From contig OZ024841.1 in the NCBI GenBank assembly GCA_964017145.1, positions 1,240,001 to 1,304,000 of the forward strand: DNA of 64,000 nucleotides. Direction: 5' to 3'. Source of the stretch: Agrocybe praecox. Taxonomy: Eukaryota; Basidiomycota; Agaricomycetes; Agaricales; Agrocybaceae. The notes below the pieces were generated by a model, which was not told the origin of the DNA, searched no databases, and saw nothing but the letters and a program-made list of their open reading frames with translations. The first letter of the stretch is position 1. Each line of letters opens with the position of its first letter. Shown one piece after another: positions 23,601 to 37,600 of the stretch. The translations under genes and the position numbers were made by a program.

Positions 23601-26600
23601 TCCCGTGGGTGAACCAATCGAAGAAGCGGAAGAGGCTGTCGACTATGAGCCCACAGCCGAGCGACCTACTCCTGTCATCGTGGAAGCAGAACTTCAACCT
23701 TTAGATAGTACTTCTGTAACTGAAGTTCTATCTTCAGTTATCGTCGATGAGCCAACAGAAACCCAGCAGCCTGCGCCCTCAGTTAAGGCCGTGGAGGAGG
23801 TCGCAATGCAGTCGTCGAGCCCCATTTTGACTGAAATTTCCCTGAATCAATCCGAGCCTAGGGTAGCGGAAGCCAAGACACAATCTACGAGAGCTGGAAT
23901 TCCGTTGGAAACGATGGATCAAATTGAGGATTCTGCTATTGAGGCACCCGTACCTGAGGTTGTAGCAGAGGATAATAAGCCTGAACCAATCGACATCGCC
24001 GATCATGAAGTGGCGGAGGTTGCTCCTGTCCAAGTTGAGCCCCTTTCGGATGATGCGGAAAATACAGATGTTCCTCGTGCGCCTTCATACGAAATTGCAG
24101 TAGGGCCAGTCGTGGAAACCGAAGACGAAGCGCACCACTCTCCGATAATTAATGCGATCATAGATGAACCTTCATCTCAGGCTCCCTACTCATTCGATTC
24201 TGGTGATGTTGAGTCGACTCAGCTGTCTGGGCCGGAAATCCATACAAGTGCTGAATCTATAGAGGTTTAAAAATATTATTTTGTCTGTGACCGATACTCA
24301 TCGACTTCTTTTAGAATGTCATAGAATATCTCCCTGAAGAGGAAAACAGTGGATCGCAGCTCGACGAGGACGAGGACGAGGATGAAAAGAACATTCCAGT
24401 GCAACCAATGAAATTATTTGCATCGACGTCACATAGGCACGAAGTAGAAATCCAACCCGGTACCAGCGAGTCCGAAAGCCAGCCTGAAGTGAATGAAGAA
24501 GACCATGACCAGGTATGTCCCGTTGCATACTTCGATTACCTATTTTCTCACGCTATAATACAGACAATCCATTCTATCGCGGAAGACCCCAGTTTGGTGA
24601 CAGAGGATTTATCTTCAGGGCAAGTCGAAAACTTTGGTATCATCGATGATGCCGAATTCCAGCAACAAGAGGAACTCACGCAAGATGATTCACCTGTGGT
24701 AACCCCGACTTTACCTTCTCTCGAACTTGTGTCAACCGAAGGGAATCCATCGGTTGTTGAAGCCCATTTACTCGTCGAAGATGGAGAGACGCATGCAGCT
24801 TTACCCTTGGAGGAAGTCGCTGTTGATGAGGGCTACCTACCTGCAATCGCCGCCGTCGGCGAACTCGACAGTAATTCGTTGGATTTGATTTCCGTACCCA
24901 TTTCAGAGAGTTTAAGTCTAGAAACCCGAAATGTGAATGAGGAAACCTCCAACGAATCGGTAGAGGAGCTCGCCACAACCTCATCAATAACCGAAGTACA
25001 GGATTCTCTTAACACTTCTACGGAGCTTCGGGCTGAACAACCTGCTTCTTTGGAAAGTCAGGAGGACGCTGACGTTACCTCTGAGAAAGGTAATGTTTCC
25101 TTTACAAAGATTCTGTGAATCGGCCTGATGAGGTTATTTCTACAGAGACGACAACGAAGGACATCCCTATTGAACCACTTGGATCACTGGCCCCCGTTCC
25201 CGATGAATCATTGCTCTCAGCCTCGGTCATTTCCGAAAATGACACTCAAGGTTCAATGACTGTTGAGGACCACGAACAAGGTGCTGTTCTCCGCGCTGAT
25301 CCAGTCTCGGAGGACAGGGTTTCCGTCGAAGAACAAATCATTGTCGAAGAAATTGCGGCAAACGTGAGAGAATCCTCACCTGATAGAGATGACATAGCTC
25401 TCGGTGAAGACCGCTCAGAACTGGACCTCTCTCGATCGCCTGTTGCAGACACCCATGAAGCTTCCGATGCTGCGCAGTCACACGGAGGACAAAATTCTGA
25501 GAAGGTTGTTGAGAGGGAGGCGGAAGATGCAGACATTGGAACTGCTTCATCCCAGCTCACGACACCGCAAGAAGAAACACCATCAGCTTCCAACGATCAG
25601 GTTGAGGTCGCAGAGACGCGTGAGATTACTGCAACTGACGTCATCGAAGCTCTTCCGCCACAAGTCACAATGGCGGAACCTCAATCAGGAAATGAGTTGC
25701 CCGGCGATCGTGATCAGAACGAGGACATCAGCCACCTAACTAGTACAGAAAAAACTTACGTGGGTCTGCCCCCTGTAGAGGGCTCGTCAGAGGATGCATT
25801 CGCCTCTGAAGGCCAAGAAGAGGTTGCCCCGCAGATTGTTCTACAGGAGGAACCTACCTTCGATGTTCAGCAAGATTCTGTACAAGAAAAATCAGATATC
25901 AACGTCGTCGATCCTGCAGATCAGGCCCGCGATGATTTGTCCGGCAATGAAGATGTGCTTATTAGTGAAGTGTCCGCGCAAGATGAGTTGCCGCCCACAT
26001 CAGCCATCTATCCAGATGATGTATTGGTTACCGACGCACCGGATGGTAGCGAGGAAGTATCTGCTACAGGTATGAGCTAATTTAATGAAATATTTACGCT
26101 CTTATCAACTTGCTTTCATAGGTGACTCCGGTGTCGAAACTATCACATTCCCTCAAGAAGTCGAGCCAACGATGGCTGGGAATGAAGCTAATGCAGATGG
26201 CTCAGAGGACGTTGAAAATCTAGTCGAAAAGCATATCTTGCCCGATCCTGTACTGTCTGTCAAAGAAGAGGGCCTTACGGAAACTGAAAGGAGTGAACCG
26301 GCCCATTTGCTGGATTCTTCTGCGGCAACTGAGCTAGCGCCAGCATCAAGCACTGAGCAGAGCCAGTTAGACAACGCCGTAGCAGCATCCTCTGACGATG
26401 TGGCTATATCTTTGTTGCAAGAAGCTGCGACTACCAGCGAGAACGTCGAGGAGGTAGAGCATACATCCGCAGAACTTGAAGCCACTGCCCTCGAAACCCC
26501 CGAAACTGGTGATTCTTCGTTGACAGAACACGTCACTCCTTATGATACAGTCACTTCAAGCTTCGAACTCGCTGCTTCGGTGGCAGAAGATGAGAATGCC

Positions 26601-29600
26601 GGTACCGAGAAGGCTTCTATCCCAGTTATACAAGACGAGGTCGTCGCCGACTCGGATGATGCCAAAATCGTAGAGGATACAGGCATTGACGGACACTACG
26701 AAACGGGAGAAAACATTCCTGTACTCGAAGAAACCTCCATTGTCGAAGAACATCCAGCGAAAGAACAAGAAGAGGCCGCCGGTCTTGCACAACAAGAAGA
26801 AATTCTCGCATCAGAGTCCGATATCGTCCAAGTCGAACGCGAACACAAACCTGTTGGAATTGCGGAAAATGAGACTCAGCAAGCCGAGTCGACAGAAATC
26901 GGAGTCGAGAATACCGAAGGCGATATTATTGAATCCCAGCCTGCCGAAGTTGATGCGGAAGCCGGGAGTTATGAAGCCAATTCGATCATTGAAGCGCCAC
27001 CAGTCGAAGCCCTCGAACATGTCGAGGAATTCAGCAACAACGAACCTGCTGAATCCGAACCTAGCGATACGGGCAAAGTGGAACCTGCGAGTGAAATCGT
27101 TGTAGCTGCCGAACAGGCCGAAGTCGAACCTGAAGTCCAAGCACAGGCTGAAGTCGAAGGTAAAACTGAGGAAGTTGGAGCTGAGGAAGCTCAAGTTGAG
27201 GAAGTGAAAACTGAGGAAGTGAAAATTGAGGAACCTGTGGCTGAGGAAGTTAAAGCCGAAGAAGTGGGAGCAGAGGAAATTAAAGCTGAAGAAATTAGAG
27301 CTGAAGCTGTCGGGGCTCAAGTTATTGAAGCTGAAGCTGTGTTATCTGAAGCTAGTCAGCCTGAAGCTCAATCTTTTGAGGCGGATTCTGAAGGACAAAT
27401 TGGGGAAGAAGTGGATATTCAAGGTATGGGGTACTTTTTCATTCGAATTTGATCTGAAATTGAACGTGTTCAAGATGTTCTGGCTCAACCTGAACCCCAA
27501 CCTGCCCTTGATGGCGTTTCCGCCGAAATAGCCGATACTCAACATACCAAGACTGAAGAAGTCGAACCTCAATACGAAGGCCAAACCCTTGACGTGGAAC
27601 CTGGAGCAACCGTGGAAGTTCAACACTCTGACAATCTACAAGAACCGGCCGTCTCTGCTAAACCCGAAAAAGAAGATAATGTCCGTGAGGATAATGCCCA
27701 AGTTGAGGAAGATACAACGACAGAAGAATCACAAGCTCCGGAAAGCAGTACCGAAACTACAACGATCGTGCCTAAGGCTGTCGAGAGCATCGAGGATGTT
27801 CAAGGACAGCCTGAGGCTCAGGAAGATGACGTAGTCCCGGATATGACAGATGACCCTGCAGCCAGCACGCCGCCGGCGGAGGACCCACCGGTGCCAACAG
27901 AACCTACATCTAACGACGATGAAAATGATCCGTTGGTCCTTCCTGACGCCAAATCTTCAGATGAAGACACGATTCCTGCCATTCCCGTAACCGCCGGTGA
28001 AGGTGCAGACAATCTTATTGTGGAGGAGGGATCACTTGCAGTCGTTGAAGAAATTTCGAGCGCTCCTTCTGAAACTCAGGCTTTACCTATTACAGAAGCG
28101 TTGAAAGAAACGCCTTCGAGTGCACCAGACGCTCCGCCTGCCGATGAATTGGCGACAGTTCCTGTATCGACTGAGGCCATCTCTCCGAACGAAGAAGCCG
28201 TTCACAACGCCGACGACTTGCCTGCGCAAACAAGCGAGCATCCGTCTACGGAACAAGATGTAGCTGTTCTTCCTGAGACCTCTGAAATCCTATGTGACGG
28301 AGAACCTCAATCAGACATCAAGGATGACACAGGACTTGATTTACAGATTGTCCCTGACCCCCCCTCAGTGAACGGTTCAATAGAAGCAGTGGATCAGTCG
28401 ACGATTGAAACGTCAAGTATGTCTGAGCCTATTTCTTCGGAGCAGGTTGGGGCACTCAATGCCGACGATGAAGTCGCAGATGCCACTGCAGAAGAGCAAC
28501 CCCCCTCGGCTGTTGAAGAAGCGTTGGGCGCTCCTGAGCCATCCGAAGAAGCAGTTCCTTCTCTGCTCGCGGAATCGGCCGACGTGGTTCACACAGCTGG
28601 TCCAGAAGCTCTGGCTACAAAAGAACAAGCGCCAATCGAGACATTTAACGAAGACATTATCCCGGAAGAAAAAATTGCTGTTCAAGAGATTGAAAATCCT
28701 CAACAGGATAAAATTGAACCAGCCTCTTCCGAACAAGATTCGGCTGTTCTCCCAGAGCTCGCTGACAATCTCGGGGACTATCAAGGACAAACCGACGGCC
28801 GAGAGGGTGGCATAGCACTCGAAACTAAAGATGACTTCCTGCTTGATTCGACGGATATCACAGAACCGTTGTCGCTATCTGCGTCCAATTTGAATGAAGG
28901 TCAAGGTCAAATCGAAACGAACCTTCCGGAACCTACCTCTGCCGCTCAAGACGCGGAAGCTTCTATGAATCCTGCTGATGCTGTGCTCGAAGAGGAGTCA
29001 TCTACAATCGCTGAAGAAGCCTTAGTCATCTCTGAATCGTCTGAACTGCCTGCTGCTCCTGTGACAGAAGCGCTGGAAGCCGTAATCTCCCATGCTGCTG
29101 GTCCAGATGACGTGGCCGGTGAGGGATTGGAGTCAGTCGTGACACCGACTAACGAGGACGTCGATCTAGGCGAAACCTCAAAAATCCAGGTTGCCCAGGA
29201 ACTTCCCAAACCTTCGGAAACCGATTTCATCGCTGAAGTGAAAATTGACCATGAAACCGTCGTTTTATCTAGTGAAGATGAACCTATTCCCGCTGAACAA
29301 GTTGCTGAGGAGGCCGAAGCTTATCTCGGCGGTAATCTCGACGATAATGTCCAAGTTGTGGCTGAGGAAGAATCTGCTGAAAACGTCGCCAATTCACTAC
29401 CAACAGAACAACCCGGCCCCGCAGTTCCTGAGACCGATAGTGAAGTTGCGGATGTCGTGTCGTCTTTGGTTTCTGGAGAAACTTTAGCTCCAAAAACTTC
29501 CGAGCCATCAATTCCTGCTGCGGTAGAAGATTCCGATGCTGTCCTTTCCTCAGTAGATGGTACAGACATCCCAGCCGCTGAAGAATCAGAGGCAATCACG

Positions 29601-30804
29601 ACACTGGCTGATGAAGAAATCCCTGCAAAGGCGGCAGCTGGAAATCTTCTGGTTGATGAACCTGCTCCGGAACCAAACTTTGTGGAAGAGACCTCTTCTG
29701 CCCCGGATAGCGCTCAAGAATATCCCAAATCTTCGGAAATGGATTCTGTCGCTGAAGTGAAGATCCACCATCATGAAGCTCTTCCTATCGAAAATGAATC
29801 AAGCTCTGCTGGGCAAATTGCCGAGGAACCCGAAACTGACGTCAAAGCACAAGTCGAGGTTGACGAGGAAGCTGCAATTGAAGCTGTTCACCCTCTATTT
29901 GCAGCTGACCCTGAGCTTGCCAACATCCCTGCAGCGAGCGCTGAAGAGCTGATTACCGAACCTATCACTGAACCTGAATCGACGCCTCTTGCAAAAGAAG
30001 ACACCTTAACGAAGGGCTTAGAAGAGGCTCTCGACGTCCCCGAATCCGAAGTCACTCCTACAGGCCATGCAGACATGGCGGCAGCTCCTGACTCATTGAT
30101 AGACGACGCCCTCGCAGTTGATCAAGATGTAGCCATCGCCGCAGAGGAATCCGCATTCCTCGACGAGGAAGTTATCACAAACGAGGCTGACCCCGTTGAT
30201 GTTACCGAGTCGATAAACGGCATACAGGAGCCAATCCATGTCCCCGAAGCAGTATCTCAGCTCGAACAAGTGGCGGACCCCGACGCTAGCGTTCCAGTCT
30301 CCGGTCAGCGCGCGGAGACCAAGCTCGAAATCGTTGGTGATCCAGTGCTTGGTATTGATTTTAAGGTCGAGCACGCAGAGGCGGAGAGTCTCAATGGGAA
30401 CGGGCTTCGTATTGTTGAATCAACCGTCGAGAAAGGCGAAACGGAACAGGAAAACCCGGAGGCTGACGTATCTGGGAACGGGGTAGTTGTTGAGGAAGCT
30501 ATCAATAACTTTGAGCAAGGTATATATTCCCGTTATTTTTCTGTTCGGATCGCTTATCCCTATTTATCTACAGAACCTCTAGCTTCTGGCAACGATGTCC
30601 TTCCGAATGACGACGCTGAAGTCACGGATCCTACGGAACCTCTCGAAGGTAAGCAAAATAATTTAACCGTGTCGCTGTAAGCTAAAACATTTGCTGATAG
30701 CTAAAGTAATAACTACTGTCCTTAATCCTGAGTCCAATGCGGACGACGAACAGCACGATCCACTCAACGAAAGCGTTGTAAAGGATGAGGCAACCGCCGT
30801 ATGA
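20660..30804 (+). CDS. Giant Msb1/Mug8-domain protein with acidic repeat tail
   Basis: Ten exons (20660-21119, 21181-21745, 21795-24264, 24315-24512, 24564-25089, 25146-26069, 26122-27423, 27475-30519, 30574-30648, 30701-30804) sum to 9,669 nt, 3,222 residues. Residues about 100-480 match the fungal Msb1/Mug8 domain: LLSDAVIGERRLNPLEALVL, MHPHWYSSSPEVQRRLISQF, YDVAAVLRWGLRHLQLDFDH and a conserved WHSFYQRWERTGRMLEHLFL. Msb1 acts with Cdc42/Rho1 in polarity and wall synthesis in yeast; Mug8 is its fission-yeast relative. A basic, Ser-rich linker (KIFSFFSRSTSGSSIGSQKG) leads to an acidic tail of about 2,500 residues dominated by E, A, V, P, S and D, with no recognisable fold and probably disordered. 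The tail is far longer than in Msb1 (about 1,100 aa total). Introns 5-9 are all phase 1. Confidence 0.85.
27150..27360 (+). repeat. Acidic decapeptide-like repeat in the Msb1/Mug8 tail
   Basis: Here the tail becomes a run of short units of the form (A/T)EEV(K/G), for example VEEVKTEEVKIEEPVAEEVK. At DNA level the units are GAGGAAGTKAAARCTGA-like and only partly conserved, indicating old replication-slippage expansion rather than a fresh tandem array. Confidence 0.7.
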
Positions 30805-31401
30805 AGAGACGAGGATGGATCATCTTGTGAGTTCCTTACACGCAAATTAATTACTGTTGTCGTGTGACTGACTAATTGATATAGTTCTCCGACAAACATG
30901 AGAATGTACTCAATGTATACCCATCTATCACCATCTACCGTCTATCGTTACTCTTATTTTCAACAGTAACCATCTAACAACATGAATGGACACTCTATCT
31001 TATTCTACAATTGTTATGCCTTTTTACGCTTTTACGAACCGTCACGACCTTTTTTCTTTTCTTTTTCCCAATGTACTCTCGTAGTTCTCGCCATCTGCAT
31101 CTTCTATGTTCATCGGAAACTGCAATCCACAGATATCCTTTATACCTTCATCACACAATACCTTTGCTACCCCTTACCATTCAGTTATCAACTTCGTTCA
31201 TTGTTTATATTTTTGTTAATACTGCTCAAGGTTAAACATGGTGATTTTACTACCAGGCTACTGCGTGAAGTGATACAAGCAAGTTAAAAAGATACACATT
31301 TTTTTATGATTTGCGAAAATACGTCTCAAGCCGCGGCGTAGGTGTGTAGTGTGCGCACGCCTATTACACCATCAAAAGAAAACTACATCTACGCCGCGAA
31401 A
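30805..31401. other. Convergent 3' UTRs
   Basis: This lies between the ends of the Msb1/Mug8 and WSC genes. It is T-rich with short ORFs only; no other feature is seen. Confidence 0.5.
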
Positions 31402-33289
31402 TTATACTCCCACGAGGGGTGGTGTCATTTCCAAAACGACATTGTTGCAGATGCCGTTCGCCGAGGTAGGAGAGAAAATGGGAGTCAACGGGTTAAACGA
31501 AACAGGGCCAGTGAGTGTGCAAGAACCCCATGTCCCCGTAACTCCGTTCACAATAACAGAGAGGACTGGTGGGCCGATGAACGTCGATGGAGAAAGCGAG
31601 TTGGGCTGAAAATTCAACGCAAGAAATAGAAATAGTATGCGGTTCAATCAGTAAATGCTCGACATATGGGAAATTTTCGAATTTGATTTACCATCGGGCA
31701 GTATCCTTCGAATGGGCTGTCGTCGATATCAGGTAAGAAAGCTTGACTGGACCCTGCTATTGGTTGAACCGGAACAGCAGCGAAAACTTGTGGGATAGCG
31801 TTGTTCGGGAAGAATGTGCTCCCCGAAAGGGTGAATATATGCGCTTCGGTTGTGACGCCGAACTCAACCTTCGCTAAAGTGGAGTTGACGCCCTAAAGAG
31901 CAGCTCCAGTGTGAATTTCTGCAGTATCCATGTTAGATTAATTTTATAGTACTTACGGATAACTCGAAGATTCCTCTCTGGACGGCCGAACTTGGCCCAA
32001 ATGTTCCAGTAAAAACTGCGCCCAGGAGAACAGGGGAGCCACCACCGTTTGTTTGGACCATCTGCAAATTAAATTGGAAAGCCCCTCCAGACGGGTTGAT
32101 CTCGGAATTCGTCAAACAGCCGTTAAGGTCGAGGGGCGCAACGCTGCTATCGACATAGACAGTGAGACGATTTCCCGCCCCACAAAGTTCTGCGCTATCC
32201 CCAGCACAAGAAAAGCTGCAATCCGAGTCCGGGGCCCTTGTGGCAAGCGTCATATAATGACCACACCCTAGAGACGAAACGCTCTTAGAAATGGAATACA
32301 AGAAATATACTTTAATTCCAGTTGAGCTCACAGCATTCTTGACCAAACTCCAGGCCAGCGATTGGGAAACCTGTATTTCTGCAGGCCACTGTACAACTTT
32401 CCGCCGTAACATTTGGAAGAATAACTTGGTTCGGGAGAGAGCGGGGTGCCCCATTGACGCCATCTCTGTTGAGGAATTGTCAGTATTACATAGTAAAACG
32501 TCAAGAGAAAGAGAAAGAGCCTACAGATAACATCCTTGGAACTGGAAGGTACCCACGGTTTGCTTGGTCGTTCCAGGAGGAGAGGGCGGTGGTGGGGGAA
32601 CGATATCTGTGCTAAAGTCGGGAAATACATTCTAGCTCATTATTTCGTACGTTGTCGTAATGAGTCGTGACATACTTTCTAAAAATATTGATGGCCCCTG
32701 ACCCACCACATATTTCTGCTGAGTCGCCCGTGCAAGGCATGTTGCAATTACTAGAGTCGATTGCTGCACCAGTTGATTCTATAACGTTGTCGCAATCTTA
32801 CATACGATGAAACGGAATGGCGCCGTTAGATCCTATAATTTATCTGACAATACACATGTGACGACATACAGCATTCCTACAAGCCTCTCATGATTAGTCC
32901 AATAATCAGATTATTAAAAAATGGCGCATACTCTAGAGAACTCAACGCCAGCAAACGTGTACCCAACAGGCGTACAGAAAGCAAGACACGACTCAATAGT
33001 CATGTTAGTAACGTCGGTGAAAGATGCGACACGGAGTGTACGTGAAGCAGGAGTATCGCTATGATTTAGTCAACATCAATAAGCAAAGCTTTCCGTGAAC
33101 GACTTTATGGACTGACCTGAAGCAACCGACTGAGGTCCATGGTGCAGGAAGACTGGTCTGCCGAATATCTAACACTGGCGAGCTCAACACCTAACGCAAC
33201 GTCAAAAAAAAAACAATGCTTCAAAGGTACCGGCTTACTTTGGGGAGTGCAGTTAAGAGTACGATTCTCCTTAAGATAGCACCAGACAT
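31402..33289 (-). CDS. Secreted protein with two WSC domains
   Basis: Minus-strand gene with about nine short introns, starting MSGAILRRIVLLTALPK (a short N-terminal secretion signal). WSC domain 1 runs from SVGCFSDTPASRTLRVASFT through GVEFSRECYCDN to NCNMPCTGDSAEICGGSGAI. After a proline-rich hinge (TDIVPPPPPSPPGTT), WSC domain 2 runs from FQFQGCYLDGVNGAPRSLPN through GLEFGQECWCG to CSFSCAGDSAELCGAGNRL. The Y of ECYC and the W of ECWC are each completed by a splice junction, supporting the model. A C-terminal region of about 200 residues (FQFNLQMVQTNGGGSPVLL, ending MTPPLVGV) has no name I recognise and recurs after WSC domains in Agaricomycetes. WSC domains bind wall carbohydrates. No membrane anchor is seen. 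Confidence 0.85.
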
Positions 33290-34664
33290 TGTAGAGTGAG
33301 CTCTTAGAGTTCCGGTGCTCAACGAACTTGCAAAGTTGGCGTCTCCGCTACATTTATATGCAAAGACTCGGGTTCATTTGCATTCGGGAGAGGTTCCTTG
33401 AAGAAACCTCAATACCAAGTATTGGTTAGGCAGATAGGTGTCATTCTGTCTACAAAATGACTGACTGTACCTGAGGAATATGAGTGATTAACGATTCCGC
33501 TTCTCATGGACTTCTTACAGTGTGATACCTAGACAGAGTTAGCCGCCAGGATACATTCTAGCAACATGCGGCGTCCCATAATAGCCCAATCGCTATATTT
33601 AAGACTGAAAGTGAGAAAAGATCGAAGCAATTTCCGCCATTGAAGGAAATAATGCTTACATGCATGCAAACATCAAGGTCTACCAGTACTTGATTGTTCC
33701 GTGTTTATTCCAGATTCTGATGTCTATCAAGTATGCATGGGTAAGTAGAAAGCACGCGGACTCTGTGGAACCGTAACAAATTGGCATTTACCTCCAGGCC
33801 TTCAATTAGTTTGACATGTTCAGAGTTCCAATTCACTACCAAACGGGTCAGTTCGGGTCGTGAACTGTCGTGAGCCAGGGTATCACAAGCTCTCGATGTA
33901 CCATACGATGATATGATTCTCTGGTTGATGAATGCTGGCAAGAGCCTCGGAAGTATGATTCATCGAATTCCCGACGCTCAACCAAGGCGAGTACGTTTTC
34001 TTGTATCCGTAAAAGGTTCCGGGACTCAAATGTAGACCATGCTTAGATTGAGAAGGGAGCAACAATCTATCCAAGCAATTTGTCGACCGATAACGATGGA
34101 GGACAATTTTTTGTTGATCTTTGGTTGATCTTGTCCATCGAGCTCTAAGTTGATTTCTTCTGAAGCAAACTACATCGTAAAAGAATCGGCAAGGCGGTCT
34201 TGCAACGTTATTTATAATACACGAGTGAACTTGGGGTTGGGGTAGTTGGTCTTGGAGTTGAACATCGTAGTTGAGGTTGAACGTTGTATTATTGCTTGAT
34301 TATTGCCGTCGAAACTTTGAAGGTTGACATTGAGCCGTACGCGTAAGGCCTTAAGGAATCGTCACGTCACAACAACAAAAAAATCACGTGATTTAGCACG
34401 ACGCGTCAGTAACGCGTTAGAATGGTAACGCGAGACGTGTCCTACTTGGTCCTACTACCATTTTCGTTACCAAATAAATTACATGTTTACAACATACAAG
34501 TGCTTAAATGCGCAGGCCATAACTTCAAGTTCAAAACTTTCAGAATCTCTTCGTTTTTGAATCTTATGATTTAGATACTCTTCCAGATTCAAGTTATCAC
34601 GTCATCATTTCTTCAAAAATACATATCAGTTAATCAACTATAAATGCATAATAATACACCGTCT
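33290..34664. other. Intergenic, possible degenerate fragment
   Basis: Two adjoining minus-strand open stretches (about 33705-34074) contain peptides such as EALASIHQPENHI and RPELTRLVVNWNSEH, vaguely like F-box/LRR genes, but frames are broken and no domain can be claimed. The rest shows nothing. Confidence 0.35.
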
Positions 34665-37600
34665 TCAGGATTTTTGTACGGCAACAGGTTCAATATTCCA
34701 GTAGCTCTCCGCATACTCAACAATGGCACGGTCGGAGCTGAATTTGCCCATCTAAAAAGTCCGTAGTATCATGAATAGTGATTGGCATACGAAGGGAGAT
34801 CGAGACTTGCCTTAGCAGTTGTCCTGATCGACTTCTTGCACCACTCGTCCTTGTCTAGGTATGCTTCGTCGACCATCTCAAGAGCGGCGATATCTGTACT
34901 TTGAATGAGTTTGCGTATACATAATAAAATCATAACACTTACAAGAGTCAAAGTCGTCAGTGATGAGGTAGTAATCCGTCTGCCTAATGGTGTTCAAGAG
35001 CCTAGATCAAAGGTAAATTAAGTCCAATACTGCCGCGGAATTTACTTAGACAAGTAACGTACGGCTCATAGATGCCACCATCTCCAAAAGCGCCAGCAGA
35101 AACTTGATTGAGAACATTGGCCAAAGCAGGGCATTTTTGCTCAACCGACACTGGATGATACATATGTTGATAGCGGAGGTCCTCGACGGCACTAAAATAG
35201 ACTGCTTCAGACGGATATTCTTCGATTGCATTGCAAGCACTTACGGGGTCAAGTGCCCGAAGAAGACTGACATTGATAAAAGTAATTTAATAATTGATCG
35301 TGTGAAGTAACGATAGAAAAGACACTCACAAACATTGCTTTCGCCAACCTCCTCAGCGATCTCAATATTGGCACCATCTAACAGCGCATCCATCAGTCAA
35401 ATATCAAAGATCATGGCCAGAGGTCCACTTACCAACGGTTCCTAACAAAAGTCCACCGTTGAGACAAAACTTCATGTTGGACGTTCCCGATGCCTCGGTA
35501 CCGGCAGTAGATATATGTTGACTGATATCAGAAGCAGGGATGAGAACCTCGGCCAGGGATACGGAATAATCTGGAAGGAAGTAAAGCTGCAGATATTGAC
35601 TAGTGTCGGGATCGGCGTTGATCACACGAGCGACATTGACAATGAGGCGAATAGTCTGGAAGAGAGTGATTAATTAGACAGTTGACAGGCATTTATGAGC
35701 GTTTACGCACGAGCTTGGCAATGAAGTCTACAAAGAAGTATTAGTTAAGCAAGAATATACAGTAATGACAAGGTTAGCATACACGCAGGCGCGGCCTTTC
35801 CAGCGAAGAATACTACGCGAGGATTGACTTTTTTCCTTTCGGCAGGGGTCATGTTCTTGATGGCGAGGTATCGCTAGACATATCTTCACTTAGTGGTTCG
35901 AGCTCCGAAAGTGGAGTAATCTTACGTGAATGACGCCGAGAATGTTCAATGTCTGGCGCTTATATTCGTGAATACGCTATAGTGATTGGAATGAGGACTT
36001 GTTAAGATTAGGATAATTATAATGAATGACCTTAATTTGAACATCGAACATCGCATCAGTGCGGATGGTGAGACCCAATGTTGTTTGAACATAATGAGCG
36101 AGACGCTCCTTGTTACGTTGCTTGATAGCAGCCCATTCCTTGCGGAAAGCCTTGTCCTCGGCGAAAGGAAGAATAGCTTCAAGCTTGAAGAGATCTTTCA
36201 GCCATACACTCTTATCCAACTTCAAAGTCGTCGAGATAAGTGCGCTGAGCTCCGGATTGCACTATCGTGAAGCGTCATGGTGTGTGTATTAATAGAGTCC
36301 AAACGCACGCACCTGATCGAGCCAGCGGCGGGGAGTGATCCCGTTAGTGACATTGCCAAACCTGGAGACACATTTAAGACGAGACATTATAAAGAATCTG
36401 ATGAGAACTCACTTGCTGATTCCTTCAAATTCCACAAAATCTTTCAAGATAGTAGTGCGGACGAGATCGCTGTGTAGCTGCACAGATTTTATTTGAATAT
36501 ACAAACAGATCAATCCGAAATTTCTGAACATACCTCAGCCACGCCATTGACCTTACGACTCCCTATACCATATAAATTGTTTGAATAAACAATACCAAGA
36601 ATAAGACGCCACACATACCAATACAGGCCAGGTGTGCCATACGGACCTGTTTAGGCATACCCTCTAATTTTATGATTGAGTTTTAAACTGTCAAAGAATT
36701 TTTTTGTTTAAAACTTACCTTCAATAAGCGACATTCTAGACAACCTGTCACGATCACCGGGGTATTTCTTCTCAACGGCTATTTGTATTTCAATCAGAGA
36801 ATTACTTGTTTCCGAATGGGTCTCGATCTAACCTTGGAGGAAGAATCTATTTTTAGAAGTGTAGCGTCAGCTCATGTTACATTTTCCTCGTAGCAGGGAG
36901 GACGAACAGATTCTATCAGAGTAGTCAATTAGTCAGAACTTTCACGTTACTATGAGTTCGAAACATGACTTACAATATCATATATGATTTGCATGTGTCT
37001 GTCGACGATGGTTCATTTATTCATCCACATATAAAGGAGGACGTAACTCATACCTTGGCAACACATGTTCTATCATAGGAACAGGCCATTTCTCAAGGGC
37101 TTCCTGTAAATCCAAAATAGTTTAAAAATAATAAACCAGAATAAGGGCTTTGAACGCACCGGCAACACGGTATGGTTAGTATAGAAGAACACATTAGTAA
37201 CGATGGACCAGGCATGTTCCCATCGAAGGTCCTCTTCGTCAATAAGAATACGCATAAGTTCAGGGATAGCAAGCGTTGGGTGAGTCTGTATTATGTACAA
37301 GTTAATATCAAGAGTCAGCGCTCGGCCGTGATATTTATCTCGTCTGCTTACGTCGTTTAATTGGATCGCAACATCTGGACATAAAACGGTCAGCTACTTC
37401 TTTGTGTAAGCTTGTAGTAGTACTGACAGTCAGGAAGTTCTTTAATGGGTTTGTTGAGGTTTTTGAAACGACGAAGTATGTCAGCGAGACTGGCAGCAGT
37501 CCAGAAGCTAATTTGACCGATTCAGCGAATAATCCCATAACATTCAAGAGAATCCTCGAAAACTCACTATTGCTGCTTTAATCGGAGCTCTTTCCCAACT

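Noticed and set aside
26811..27320. Phe/Asn-rich 169-codon minus-strand frame
   Set aside because: Antisense of the acidic repeat in the Msb1/Mug8 tail; its composition follows from Glu/Val codons read backwards.
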